From: Actinomyces mediterranea
GTDB taxonomy: Bacteria > Actinomycetota > Actinomycetes > Actinomycetales > Actinomycetaceae
Assembly (NCBI RefSeq): GCF_900155595.1
Contig: NZ_FTPB01000004.1
Span: 434,001-498,000 of the forward strand
Length of the DNA stretch: 64,000 bases
Direction of reading: 5' to 3'
The notes under the pieces are model-generated. The model saw nothing but the letters and a program-made list of their open reading frames with translations. It was not told the DNA's origin and ran no database searches. Shown here piece after piece: positions 46,701 through 54,192 of this stretch (the stretch's first letter is position 1; each line of letters begins with the position of its first letter). The position numbers and the translations under genes are program-made.

Positions 46701-46945
46701 AGGAGGGCGTGTCTCGAGAGGGTGAGTTCTGCGCCGTGCACGATAGGCATGCCCCGCGATCGTCCCGCGACGGTCGTCTGCACCGTCGAGTGCATGCCGT
46801 CGACGTCGAGGACGGCAAGGGCGTCGAGCCCGAGGTCTGCGGCGGCGACGACGAGGTCGGCGGGCTGATCCGCCCCATCGAGGAGGGTGAAGGCGGAGTG
46901 GGCGTGCAATTCTGCGTAGGCGGTCGCTCCGGCGATGGGTGTCAC
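43730..46945 (-). CDS. dnaE2: Error-prone DNA polymerase III alpha subunit DnaE2
   Basis: The ~1071-residue C-family polymerase performs SOS-induced translesion synthesis with ImuA' and ImuB. It has the PHP domain (AELHAHSAFTLLDGADQPAD), palm motif PDIDIDIEAGRREEVIQH, the third catalytic Asp in GLVKFDLLGLGML, the HhH tandem and an OB domain. The chain is about 100 residues shorter than DnaE1, as is typical of DnaE2. I prefer GTG 46943-46945: TATTAT-GAGGTG precedes it, so the message may be leaderless. ATG 46964-46966 would lie inside the LexA box. It follows the SNF2 gene. Confidence 0.93.
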   Translation of the reverse strand: MTPIAGATAYAELHAHSAFTLLDGADQPADLVVAAADLGLDALAVLDVDGMHSTVQTTVAGRSRGMPIVHGAELTLSRHALLFLADDTTRPGWGLAQGAEDPGIRLPILAASPAGYEALCHAMSSHALSRPGRRSAAHTLEALADECGDWLVMTGTARGIVRRALDAGGIDLARRARDGLIDAFGEDHLVIESALGPADPPELADALCLLADERSLPLIATGAVRCATPRSHAVGDVLAATRLGVSLTEAEPHSSALRSFLRAGAEMLQIHSRHPRAVAASAEIARETAFDLRLLAPGLPTTRVPDGHTPGSWLTELAHRGARERYGSREEHPRAWETIDRELDIICTLDFPGYFLIVKEIVDFCQERGILCQGRGSAANSAVCFSLGITAVDAVRHRLLFERFLSTNRSGPPDIDIDIEAGRREEVIQHVYERYGRECAAQVATVITYRPRSAIRDAARALGYDSATAAAWTKGRGGNQRDEIPALVGSVANSLVRLPRHMGIHSGGMVLTRRPVSRICPVVWAAKEGRSVVQWDKDDCADAGLVKFDLLGLGMLTALRIAFDELVLEGERGRNSKPLGLHNLPQEDPRVYDLLSAADTVGVFQVESRAQMNTLPRMAPRCFYDIVVEVALIRPGPIQGHAVNPYLRRRRGREEVTYLHPLMKPALEKTLGVPLFQEQLMQIAIDVAGFTPAQADQLRRAMGSKRSIDRMEELRPAFMAGMEERGVGPKERQQIFEQLRGFADFGFPESHAFSFAHIVYASAWLKVHHPEHFYAAILAAQPMGFCSPASLIHDARRHGVAVAGPDVSSSLADASVEEAEGSEEAPRASGVSLDVNPRLRVRLGLKQIRGLGEAVPRIVAARADGPFRSLDDLAVRAELSASQLERLAKSGALASLRIGRRQGLWAAGAIGQEDWGQPFLPGLQLAPETPQLPVMTDIDILKADYEASGASVSAHPMEFLRANLRTRGVRAVGEIGGEEAGRIVSVAGIITHRQRPPAAGGTTFLSLEDETGLINVSCSRGMWDANGRVALESQAVEMRGRVEYCDGAVNIVGYWMRPLRLPVGVSSRDFR

Positions 46946-46950
46946 CACCT

Positions 46951-46982
46951 CATAATAATCGAACATTTGTTCGATTATTATG
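46951..46982. promoter_or_regulatory. Perfect LexA/SOS box of dnaE2
   Basis: TCGAACATTTGTTCGA (46959-46974) matches the actinobacterial SOS consensus TCGAAC-N4-GTTCGA with no mismatch. The symmetry extends to 14-base arms (CATAATAATCGAAC and its complement, 46951-46982), far beyond the core. It includes the likely -10 TATTAT, so LexA would block promoter access. Confidence 0.92.
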
Positions 46983-47030
46983 TGCCTCACCCGCTATCCC
47001 GTCCAGTGCGGCGGGCGATCACCCAGTCAT

Positions 47031-50000
47031 TCAGTCGAGCAGCGCTCGCAGGTCATCGAGATCGAGGGCGCGACCCGCGCCGCCCTCGATCACCGTAGTG
47101 ACCAATTGCCGTTTCTTCTCCTGCAGGGCCACGACCTTCTCCTCGACCGTCCCATTGGCGACGAGGCGATAGACATTCACCTTCTTCGTCTGCCCGATGC
47201 GGTGCGCGCGGTCCACGGCCTGCGCCTCCGCAGCAGGATTCCACCACGGATCCATGAGGTACACGTAATCCGCCTCTGTCAGCGTCAGACCGACACCTCC
47301 GGCCTTGAGCGAAATGAGGAAGATCGGGCACTCCCCCGATGTGAAGCTGTCGATGACGCCGTCCCTATTCGTCGTCGATCCGTCGAGTTGAACGATCCCC
47401 TTCAATCCGCGGCGCTCGAGGGCCTCGCGGATCCTCGCGAGGAAGGAGGTGAATTGGCTGAAGACGAGGACTCTGTGCCCACGGGGGATGATCTCGGCGA
47501 GTTGATCGGCCAGGTACTCCGTCTTCGCAGAGCCCACATGAGCGTGGGCCTCTTCGACGAGGGCGGGATCGAGGGCCAATTGGCGCAGGCGCGTGATCGA
47601 CGCGAGGATGTCGATCCGATGGTTCGGGTAGTCGTCCATGAGGGTGAGGATCGCGGCCCTCTCGCGCATGAGGAATTGGTCGTAAATCCACCGGTGCTCC
47701 TCCCCCAGATCGATGCCGACGAGCGACTCCACCTTGTCGGGAAGATCGCGGGCGACCTCTTCCTTCGAACGGCGCAGCATGAAGGGGGCGACAAGCCTTC
47801 GCAGGCGGGCGAGAGCCTCCTCATCACCGTCGTTCTCGATGGGGCGGCGGATCGCCTCGTTGAAAACCCTCCACGTCGGCAGCAGACCGGGCGTCGTCAA
47901 TGCGAGGATCGCCCACAGGTCGGATAGGGAGTTCTCCACCGGGGTGCCGGTCACTGCGAATGCCCAGGGGGTGTTCACCGATCGCAGGGCCCGGTGCGTC
48001 GCAGTATTCGGATTCTTCGCGGCCTGCGCTTCGTCGATGATGAGTCCCGAGAAGGGGGTCGCCGCCCATTCCTCGGCGTCATTACGCAGAATCGTGTACG
48101 ACGTGACGACGATATCTGCTCCGAGTGCGAGCTGAGAGACATCGTGATCGCGCCGCCTGCGCGTCTGCGGTATTACGACGATTCCGAGGTCGGGGAAGAA
48201 CCTGTCGGCTTCCCGCTTCCATGTGCTGAGCACTGATGTCGGGGCGACGACGAGGACAGGGGCGCCGCTCGTCTGCGAATCCGGATCACCGGGCGGATTC
48301 TCTTTGAGGGCGGCGACGGCGGAGAGGATCTGCAGCGTCTTGCCCAGGCCCATATCGTCGGCGAGGATGCCGCCCAGTCCGGCCCGGGCGCGCTCGGTGA
48401 GCCACCGATGCCCCAGTTCCTGGTAGGGGCGCAGGACCGCCCGGCAGGCATTGGAGACCCCGAGGCCGCCCATGTCTGCGTCGGTCAGCGCACGGATGCG
48501 GTCGCGCCACATGCGCGGCGCCTCGATATCGTCGGCAATGTCCTCGATCTGTTCCCACAATCCCGCATGAACGGGCGCTAGGCGCGGTGTCGTCCCGCCC
48601 GTCAGGAGGCGCACCTCGTCCAGGAGTTCTTTCAGGCGGCGGACCGCGTCCCCACGAAGATGCACCCACCGTCCATCGATCTCGAGGTACTCCTCGCCGC
48701 GCGAGAGCGCCTCAAGGACATCCGCGATCGCCACTTCGACCCCCGCCAGCTCGATGCGCGCCTCGAGATCAAACCAGTCGCACTCAGCGGAACTCATGCG
48801 TATGCCGATCCTCATCCCATCGGGGTCAACGCTGATCGACGCGACGTCCTCCGACACATCCCAGACGAGGTCGGGGTCTTCGACGCGGGCCACGACCTCG
48901 TTAAGGAATCGGGGGGCCTTCCACGTCGGCATCCGCTGATCGGAGGGGCCCGGAGACCACAGGCCAGCGGGGGCGCGTGATACGCCGAGGGCGTTGATGC
49001 GCGCCACGATTGCCGCAATGCCCGGGGTGTTGAGCGCCCGGGCCAGCGGGATCCTCGACACGGTCCCCGAGTAGTCGTATTCGGCCCACCACCTGACGAC
49101 GACGCCTCCTCGCGCCTCGGGGCGCACCGTCGCGATGAGTCGCGCCGGCGGCTCTTCCTCGAAGTCGACCGATTGATCAGAGGAGACGACGATGAACTGG
49201 CGGCGCAGCCGCGGCAGGAAGGAGGCGGTGAATTCAGCGATGTCCTCCCCCGGGATGACGAGGCCCTTCGAGGGAATCGCGTCGATGAGGGAGGAGCCGG
49301 ATAGCGCGGCGATGCGCGTCCCGCCGTCGGCGATGAGCAGGCGCGTAGGCGCATTGATGCGCGGAAGGGTGATGAGGTCAGAGCCGTTGCGCGCAATCGG
49401 TGCGAGTGTGAGTTCCCCGCCGTCGTAGCGCGCATCGAGGTCGAGATCCCAGGTCGACGAGTCGAGGATCAGCGGCGTATACGGGTTGAGTGAGGCGATG
49501 AGGGTGACGCCTGCATGGTTGAGGCGCGTCAGCCATGCCCAGGCCTCGCGTCCCAGGGAGTCGAGGGATACCTCGTTGCGCGATTGCCATGTCGATGTGT
49601 CGCGGGAGAGGCGGTAGCCTTCGCGAATGAGTGCGACGTGCGTGGGATTGAGCCCGTCAGTGACGGACTCCCATTGCGTGGAGACGAGGTCGGGCCAGCT
49701 CGCCCGCTTCGCAGTCCAGGCCACTGTGACTCCACGGCGCAGCGGCGTCATCCACAGGGGCGCTGCAACGTCGTGCGCGTCGATGAGGAGGGCGAGGGGC
49801 TCCCCATGTCCATCGGATTCTCCAATGAGGCGGACGAGGTCGCAGCGCCACTGAGCGGGCGAGTCCGCCTGGGAGTCGCGGGTGCGCTCCCTGGCTGCGA
49901 GGAGGGTCGCAATGCAGTGGAAGCAATCACGTCCGACGGTGCAGGCGCAGGTCATGTCCCATGCGCCCCCGGTGAGCTTCACGCGGGTCCTATAGGTCAG

Positions 50001-50177
50001 ACCCGAGTCCCTGACGCGCCCGATGAGCACGGAGTCGGAGTCGTATTCGAGATCGAGGACTCTCCCGTTGTTCCAGGCGCTCACCCCTTTCGCCCAGGCC
50101 GCCGGTCCGACGCGGGTCATCAGGTCATGGTCGTCGATGCGCGCGAGGAGGAGTACAAGGGCCTGAGGAATACGCAT
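47031..50177 (-). CDS. SNF2-family DEAD/H helicase with SWIM zinc finger
   Basis: The 1048-residue protein opens with a SWIM-type zinc site (CACTVGRDCFHC at about 75-86), then a long middle domain. The RecA-like ATPase follows: Walker A ILADDMGLGKTLQ, Walker B LIIDEAQ, motif III VTGTPVENSLSDLW, and the C-terminal FSQFTSFL and DRAHRIGQTKK. It is an ATP-driven DNA or nucleoprotein translocase. It starts four bases after imuB, between imuB and dnaE2, so it is probably co-expressed with the SOS mutasome. Confidence 0.92.
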   Translation of the reverse strand: MRIPQALVLLLARIDDHDLMTRVGPAAWAKGVSAWNNGRVLDLEYDSDSVLIGRVRDSGLTYRTRVKLTGGAWDMTCACTVGRDCFHCIATLLAARERTRDSQADSPAQWRCDLVRLIGESDGHGEPLALLIDAHDVAAPLWMTPLRRGVTVAWTAKRASWPDLVSTQWESVTDGLNPTHVALIREGYRLSRDTSTWQSRNEVSLDSLGREAWAWLTRLNHAGVTLIASLNPYTPLILDSSTWDLDLDARYDGGELTLAPIARNGSDLITLPRINAPTRLLIADGGTRIAALSGSSLIDAIPSKGLVIPGEDIAEFTASFLPRLRRQFIVVSSDQSVDFEEEPPARLIATVRPEARGGVVVRWWAEYDYSGTVSRIPLARALNTPGIAAIVARINALGVSRAPAGLWSPGPSDQRMPTWKAPRFLNEVVARVEDPDLVWDVSEDVASISVDPDGMRIGIRMSSAECDWFDLEARIELAGVEVAIADVLEALSRGEEYLEIDGRWVHLRGDAVRRLKELLDEVRLLTGGTTPRLAPVHAGLWEQIEDIADDIEAPRMWRDRIRALTDADMGGLGVSNACRAVLRPYQELGHRWLTERARAGLGGILADDMGLGKTLQILSAVAALKENPPGDPDSQTSGAPVLVVAPTSVLSTWKREADRFFPDLGIVVIPQTRRRRDHDVSQLALGADIVVTSYTILRNDAEEWAATPFSGLIIDEAQAAKNPNTATHRALRSVNTPWAFAVTGTPVENSLSDLWAILALTTPGLLPTWRVFNEAIRRPIENDGDEEALARLRRLVAPFMLRRSKEEVARDLPDKVESLVGIDLGEEHRWIYDQFLMRERAAILTLMDDYPNHRIDILASITRLRQLALDPALVEEAHAHVGSAKTEYLADQLAEIIPRGHRVLVFSQFTSFLARIREALERRGLKGIVQLDGSTTNRDGVIDSFTSGECPIFLISLKAGGVGLTLTEADYVYLMDPWWNPAAEAQAVDRAHRIGQTKKVNVYRLVANGTVEEKVVALQEKKRQLVTTVIEGGAGRALDLDDLRALLD

Positions 50178-50181
50178 CCCT

Positions 50182-51822
50182 TCAGTCTATTCCGGTCGGC
50201 CATCTGCGCGCGGCGGTCGAGTCACAGGAGTAGACTCCCTCGATCCACCAGGATCCAGCCCTCCACACGAGGAGGATCTCACCTCCCCCGTCGATTCTCG
50301 CCGTGAGGTAGGCCCGGCTTGCGCTCCCTTCTTCCCACCACCTGCCGATGATCGCCCAGGGGCCCGCCGTCATCTCGATATCTGCCCGACGCCCCCTATC
50401 CGCTGAAGAGGAGAAGAGCCCTTGGAGTATGCCGACGTGCGCGGGTGGCTCCTCGCGGATGCGGATAGACCGGGGCAGCGCGTCGATCGATCCCCTGTCG
50501 GTCACCGTGACGGGGCGCACGAGGCCACCGCCGCTCAGCACATCGACGCGAATCGGATGATCAAGGAGGACGGCGGGCGCGCGCCTAAGTGAGCCCTCCC
50601 ATTCCCCGCCGATCGGCACGAGGGGGGCGCCCTCATCATTCCAGGGCAGGCGACATATCCGCGAGCGGGGATCGAATCCCCCTTGAAGATGTGGAATCGT
50701 CACGGCCTCGTAACCGAGGATGGCGTCAATGCGGTGGACTGTGCGCTCAACGCGCTCGCGCGAATCGCTGGGGCCCCATAGGACTGCGGCCCCTGGGCGG
50801 CGATAGGGCTGGAGGGCTGTGATGATGATGCGGCAAACGGCTCTGTCGGCGCTCACTCGTGCATCGAGCCAGCCCGAAAACTGCCATCTCACGCGATCAA
50901 CGATCTCGTCGACGGCCTCGTCACTGATCCCGTTCCATGTCCGCTGCCTCACGTCTGAGTTCGTCAATTCGATGACGACCCTCACGGAATCGGAATGCAG
51001 TCCCTTGGCGGCGAGCACTTCGGCGAGCTCGATCACCCGTCTTCTCACGGGCAGAAGGATCTGGTCGAGTGAGAAGGCGCCCTCGTCAAAAAGAACCTCC
51101 ACCGATTGATCCTCATGCGCGCGCTCACGTGCGGGCACGTAGACATCAAGCCCATTACACAGGTCCCACAGTGGTTGAGCGACGGCTCCGAACCGGGCAT
51201 AGAAGGGGGCATACCCCAGATGCGTGAGGTCTGCGCAGGTTGTGATTCCCAGTGTTGCGAGGATCTCGATGACCCTCCCCGCTTCTTCTTGCAAGCGCGA
51301 GGGAAGTAGGGGTCGAGCGCTGCCGATGGGGAGATCGGCGAGGAAGAGGGCGGTGTCCTTAGCGGGGATGACGAGTCCGCGGCGCGCGGCCTCGACGCCG
51401 ACGAGAGGGCCCGACGCGATGCCTGTGAAGCATTCGACTCCGATAGTGTCGGTGATCGCTTCGACGACGGTGCGGGCGGCGGCCTCCTCTCCACCGTTCC
51501 ATCGCGAGACCGGTGCTGCGGGGGCCCAGGCGAGTCCCGGACGCAGGCAACTCACCTTGGCGGCGACGGACTCGAATGCGTCGAGGACGGTGTTGAAGGC
51601 CCTCCCCTCGCGGTCGGGGTCGTAGGGGAGGCAGATGAGTTCTGGGCAGAGGTATCGGGCCACCGCCTCTTTCATTCCCGATCGCACCCCGGCTCTACGG
51701 GCACGCACAGTCGCATACTCGATGCGGTCGCGACCGACGACGGCTCCCGCGCTTCCGGGTGGAAGGTCGACGGCGTGACAGGTCACCGGCCAATCGGGGA
51801 TCCACAGAACGAGGAGTCTCAT
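50182..51822 (-). CDS. imuB: ImuB, Y-family polymerase-like scaffold of the SOS mutasome
   Basis: The 546-residue protein has the Y-family fold (MRLLVLWIPDWPVTCHAVDL, then the fingers/palm region with LICLPYDPDREGRAFNTVLDAFE and the little-finger LSRW-like segment) but lacks the acidic catalytic residues, as ImuB proteins do. It links DnaE2 to the clamp. The C-terminal SIDALPRSIRIREEPPAHVG region is also typical. A WG-type clamp motif may be present as AAVLWGPSDS, though I am unsure. Its ATG overlaps the imuA' stop (TGATG); the SNF2 gene follows after four bases. Confidence 0.9.
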   Translation of the reverse strand: MRLLVLWIPDWPVTCHAVDLPPGSAGAVVGRDRIEYATVRARRAGVRSGMKEAVARYLCPELICLPYDPDREGRAFNTVLDAFESVAAKVSCLRPGLAWAPAAPVSRWNGGEEAAARTVVEAITDTIGVECFTGIASGPLVGVEAARRGLVIPAKDTALFLADLPIGSARPLLPSRLQEEAGRVIEILATLGITTCADLTHLGYAPFYARFGAVAQPLWDLCNGLDVYVPARERAHEDQSVEVLFDEGAFSLDQILLPVRRRVIELAEVLAAKGLHSDSVRVVIELTNSDVRQRTWNGISDEAVDEIVDRVRWQFSGWLDARVSADRAVCRIIITALQPYRRPGAAVLWGPSDSRERVERTVHRIDAILGYEAVTIPHLQGGFDPRSRICRLPWNDEGAPLVPIGGEWEGSLRRAPAVLLDHPIRVDVLSGGGLVRPVTVTDRGSIDALPRSIRIREEPPAHVGILQGLFSSSADRGRRADIEMTAGPWAIIGRWWEEGSASRAYLTARIDGGGEILLVWRAGSWWIEGVYSCDSTAARRWPTGID

Positions 51823-52313
51823 CAGACTGCCCGGATGAGTCGCGCGCTGCGCCAGGGATGCGAGATACCGGGCCAAGGAACAGTGGTGATCAGGGTGTGG
51901 CGGTGCATATGGGCCCTGACGCTTAATCGGCGCTGTTGGGTGGGGGTGATGAGCGTCGATTCGACGCAGACGAGGTCGAGGGTTTCGAGGAGTAGGGCGC
52001 AGATCTGAGCGGCGTGACTTCCGGGCTCTTCCACGATCAAGGTGTGCGACAGGTCGAGGCCGCGCTCGTGGGCCGCCTCCCAGCCGATATCGCGCAGACC
52101 GACGAATCCCGCCCACCCGCACGCGGGCAGGCCCTCAATCGCGGCCGCCATGAGCTCTGCCCTGTCGGGGGAGATGTGGAAGGCGCCCCCTGATGCACCG
52201 GTACGCCCGTCACCGATGAGGGTGCGACTCGCCAGGCCGACATTCTCCTCTGCCGCGGCGAGTACGAGGCGAGCGTGCGCGAGTCGCTGCGCGGCGGGAT
52301 CTTTCTCCACCAT
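51822..52313 (-). CDS. imuA': ImuA'-like SOS mutasome accessory protein
   Basis: The 163-residue protein corresponds to the accessory ImuA' of the SOS cassette and is shorter than in mycobacteria. It begins MVEKDPAAQRLAHARLVLAA and has a RecA-like fold fragment with TLIVEEPGSHAAQIC. The start ATG at 52311-52313 has AAGGAGAGG six bases upstream and a perfect LexA box 11 bases beyond it. It is translationally coupled to imuB. Identification rests mainly on position and the LexA box; the sequence similarity is modest. Confidence 0.78.
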   Translation of the reverse strand: MVEKDPAAQRLAHARLVLAAAEENVGLASRTLIGDGRTGASGGAFHISPDRAELMAAAIEGLPACGWAGFVGLRDIGWEAAHERGLDLSHTLIVEEPGSHAAQICALLLETLDLVCVESTLITPTQQRRLSVRAHMHRHTLITTVPWPGISHPWRSARLIRAV

Positions 52314-52323
52314 TCCCTCTCCT

Positions 52324-52346
52324 TCGAACACCTGTTCGATAGTGTA
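52324..52346 (-). promoter_or_regulatory. LexA/SOS box and -10 element of imuA'
   Basis: TCGAACACCTGTTCGA (52324-52339) is a perfect SOS box. On the minus strand TACACT (52341-52346) lies immediately upstream as a likely -10, so LexA would cover the transcription start. It controls imuA'-imuB-SNF2. Confidence 0.92.
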
Positions 52347-52432
52347 GAGGGTTCGACAGGCAGATGCGTCCGCACCCGAGATCCGCCCGAGAAGAGCACA
52401 CTGGAGGGGAGAACCCACAAAGGAGGACCGCC

Positions 52433-52972
52433 ATGAACCTGAACGCCCGCCCAATCGCCCCCGACCCCTACGACTCTCTGCCCCCTCTCCCCTCATTCAC
52501 CCTCACATCCGCCGACATGACGGACGGCGGACGGATGCCCGAAACGGCGACCGCTGTCGGCGGATCGACCTCGCCCCACCTCCATTGGGAGGACTTTCCC
52601 CCTTTGACCCGCAGTTTCGTCGTCACCTGCTTCGATCCAGATGCCCCTACCCCTTCCGGATGGTGGCATTGGGCGGTCGTCGACCTTGCACCCCATCAGA
52701 CGGCCCTCCCCCGAGGAGCGGGCCGTTCCGATCTCGAACTCGACGGGGCGGCATTCCACCTGCGCGTTGATCACGGGGAGGCCTCATATCTCGGCGCCGC
52801 CCCTCCCGTCGGCGACCGCCCCCACCGCTACATCTTCGTCGTGCACGCCCTCGACATCGACACGATCGGCCTCGACGATGACGCAACTCCCGCGGAGTGT
52901 TCGATGAGGATGCTCGACCACACGATCGCACGCGCCCGCCTGACGGTGACTCACGAGATCCCCGGCCGCTGA
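52433..52972 (+). CDS. YbhB/YbcL family Raf-kinase-inhibitor-like (PEBP) protein
   Basis: The 179-residue cytoplasmic protein has the PEBP fold with its anion pocket: the DPDAPTPSGWWHWAVVDL motif and the downstream HRYIFVVHALD. The start ATG 52433-52435 has AAAGGAGG (52418-52425) upstream. It is divergent from imuA' across a 119-base gap and shares no SOS box. Its biochemical role in bacteria is not settled. Confidence 0.92.
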   Translation: MNLNARPIAPDPYDSLPPLPSFTLTSADMTDGGRMPETATAVGGSTSPHLHWEDFPPLTRSFVVTCFDPDAPTPSGWWHWAVVDLAPHQTALPRGAGRSDLELDGAAFHLRVDHGEASYLGAAPPVGDRPHRYIFVVHALDIDTIGLDDDATPAECSMRMLDHTIARARLTVTHEIPGR

Positions 52973-53014
52973 CACGATTGTCCATCGGGGCATTCGCAGT
53001 GGCAGGATGGGCCC

Positions 53015-53476
53015 GTGCTTCACATCATCTTCTTCGAGCCCGAGATTCCGGGGAACTCCGGAGCCGCCATCCGTCTGTCCGCATGCACCGGCTCCATGCT
53101 CCACCTCGTCGAGCCGCTCGGATTCGATATGGAGGACGCGAAGCTGCGGCGCGCGGGCCTCGACTATCACGATCTTGCGCATGTGAAGATCCATCCCGAT
53201 CTCGACGACGCCCTGAATGATGTGCCAGGAAGGATCTGGGCGTTCACGGGGCGCGCATCGACGATGTACACGCAGGTCTCCTACGCCGACGGTGACGGAC
53301 TGCTCTTCGGGCGCGAATCCGTGGGACTATCCGAGGAGGCGATGACTCATCCGAGGGTCTCCTCACTCGTGCGCATCCACATGCTCAATTCCGTCCGCTC
53401 GCTCAACCTCGCCAACTCCGCATCGATTGCGCTCTACGAGGCGTGGAGGCAGCTCGGCTTCCCCCGCGGAGTGTGA
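53015..53476 (+). CDS. trmL: tRNA (cytidine(34)-2'-O)-methyltransferase TrmL
   Basis: The 153-residue SPOUT enzyme methylates the wobble ribose of tRNA-Leu isoacceptors. It has the trefoil-knot features: MLHIIFFEPEIPGNSGAAIRL with the substrate/RNA motif, LLFGRESVGLSEEAM and the C-terminal SLNLANSASIALYEAWRQ. It is a family-typical length. It starts at GTG 53015, exactly six bases after CAGGAT (53003-53008), a leaderless layout. It is downstream of the PEBP gene. Confidence 0.95.
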   Translation: MLHIIFFEPEIPGNSGAAIRLSACTGSMLHLVEPLGFDMEDAKLRRAGLDYHDLAHVKIHPDLDDALNDVPGRIWAFTGRASTMYTQVSYADGDGLLFGRESVGLSEEAMTHPRVSSLVRIHMLNSVRSLNLANSASIALYEAWRQLGFPRGV

Positions 53477-53498
53477 CGGGCACGCTCCCCGGAGCACG

Positions 53499-54002
53499 TC
53501 ACCGCTTCTTGGGCCGCTCCACCTGCTCGGCGAGTTCGACGATCCTCCTCGGGTTCGACACCCACATCCAAACAAGGCCGATCATCGACACGATGAGGGG
53601 GATGCAGTAGAAGTCGACCCCAAGTCCGGTCCAGGCCGAACGGGCCCGACTCAATTCGGGGATTCCTAGCCCCGCGATCCACAAGACGATGGGCACAACG
53701 ATGCTGAGCCCGATGCACGCCCACCCGAGTATGCGCATCCGCCGACCATTGTGAGTAAGGCCGAGTGCCGCCGCGAGGTAGACGATTCCCGCGACGAGGG
53801 CGACGATCTGGGGTCCCCAGGGCGAGTCGTTGTGATGGTGGAAGAGATCGACGATGGCGGTGGCGGTGGCCCAGATGCCGACCGCCCAGAAGAACACCAT
53901 GACGATGCGCCCGAGGCCGAGTGCGGGGGGACGCGTGTCCTCCACCTGCTCGACGAGTCCGGATGGGTCCGTAGGCGCATTCGCCCTCGCGCGATCTGAC
54001 AT
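53499..54002 (-). CDS. Hypothetical four-helix membrane protein
   Basis: The 167-residue protein has a ~30-residue polar N-terminus, then four hydrophobic segments (about residues 33-52, 66-83, 91-112 and 133-149) and a basic C-terminus ending ERPKKR. No family motif is recognised. It is convergent with trmL across 22 bases. Conservation and function cannot be judged from the sequence alone. Confidence 0.75.
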   Translation of the reverse strand: MSDRARANAPTDPSGLVEQVEDTRPPALGLGRIVMVFFWAVGIWATATAIVDLFHHHNDSPWGPQIVALVAGIVYLAAALGLTHNGRRMRILGWACIGLSIVVPIVLWIAGLGIPELSRARSAWTGLGVDFYCIPLIVSMIGLVWMWVSNPRRIVELAEQVERPKKR

Positions 54003-54192
54003 ATGAGCGATCCTAGCGGTCTCACCCCGTCATGCGCGTTCACGCCCGTCCAGCGCTCTCTTCTTGCCTTGTGTGTGCGGTTGCACCTCTCGGATCGGGA
54101 CCGATAGGGCGACACGCACCCACGCACATGGGACAATAGGCCTAGATGATCTACCCGATCACCATTCTTCCACTTTCGCAAGGAGTGAATAC

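Noticed and set aside
46964-46990. Upstream ATG starts for dnaE2 (46990, 46966)
   Set aside because: Those codons lie in the LexA palindrome, and the peptide would be encoded by operator sequence.
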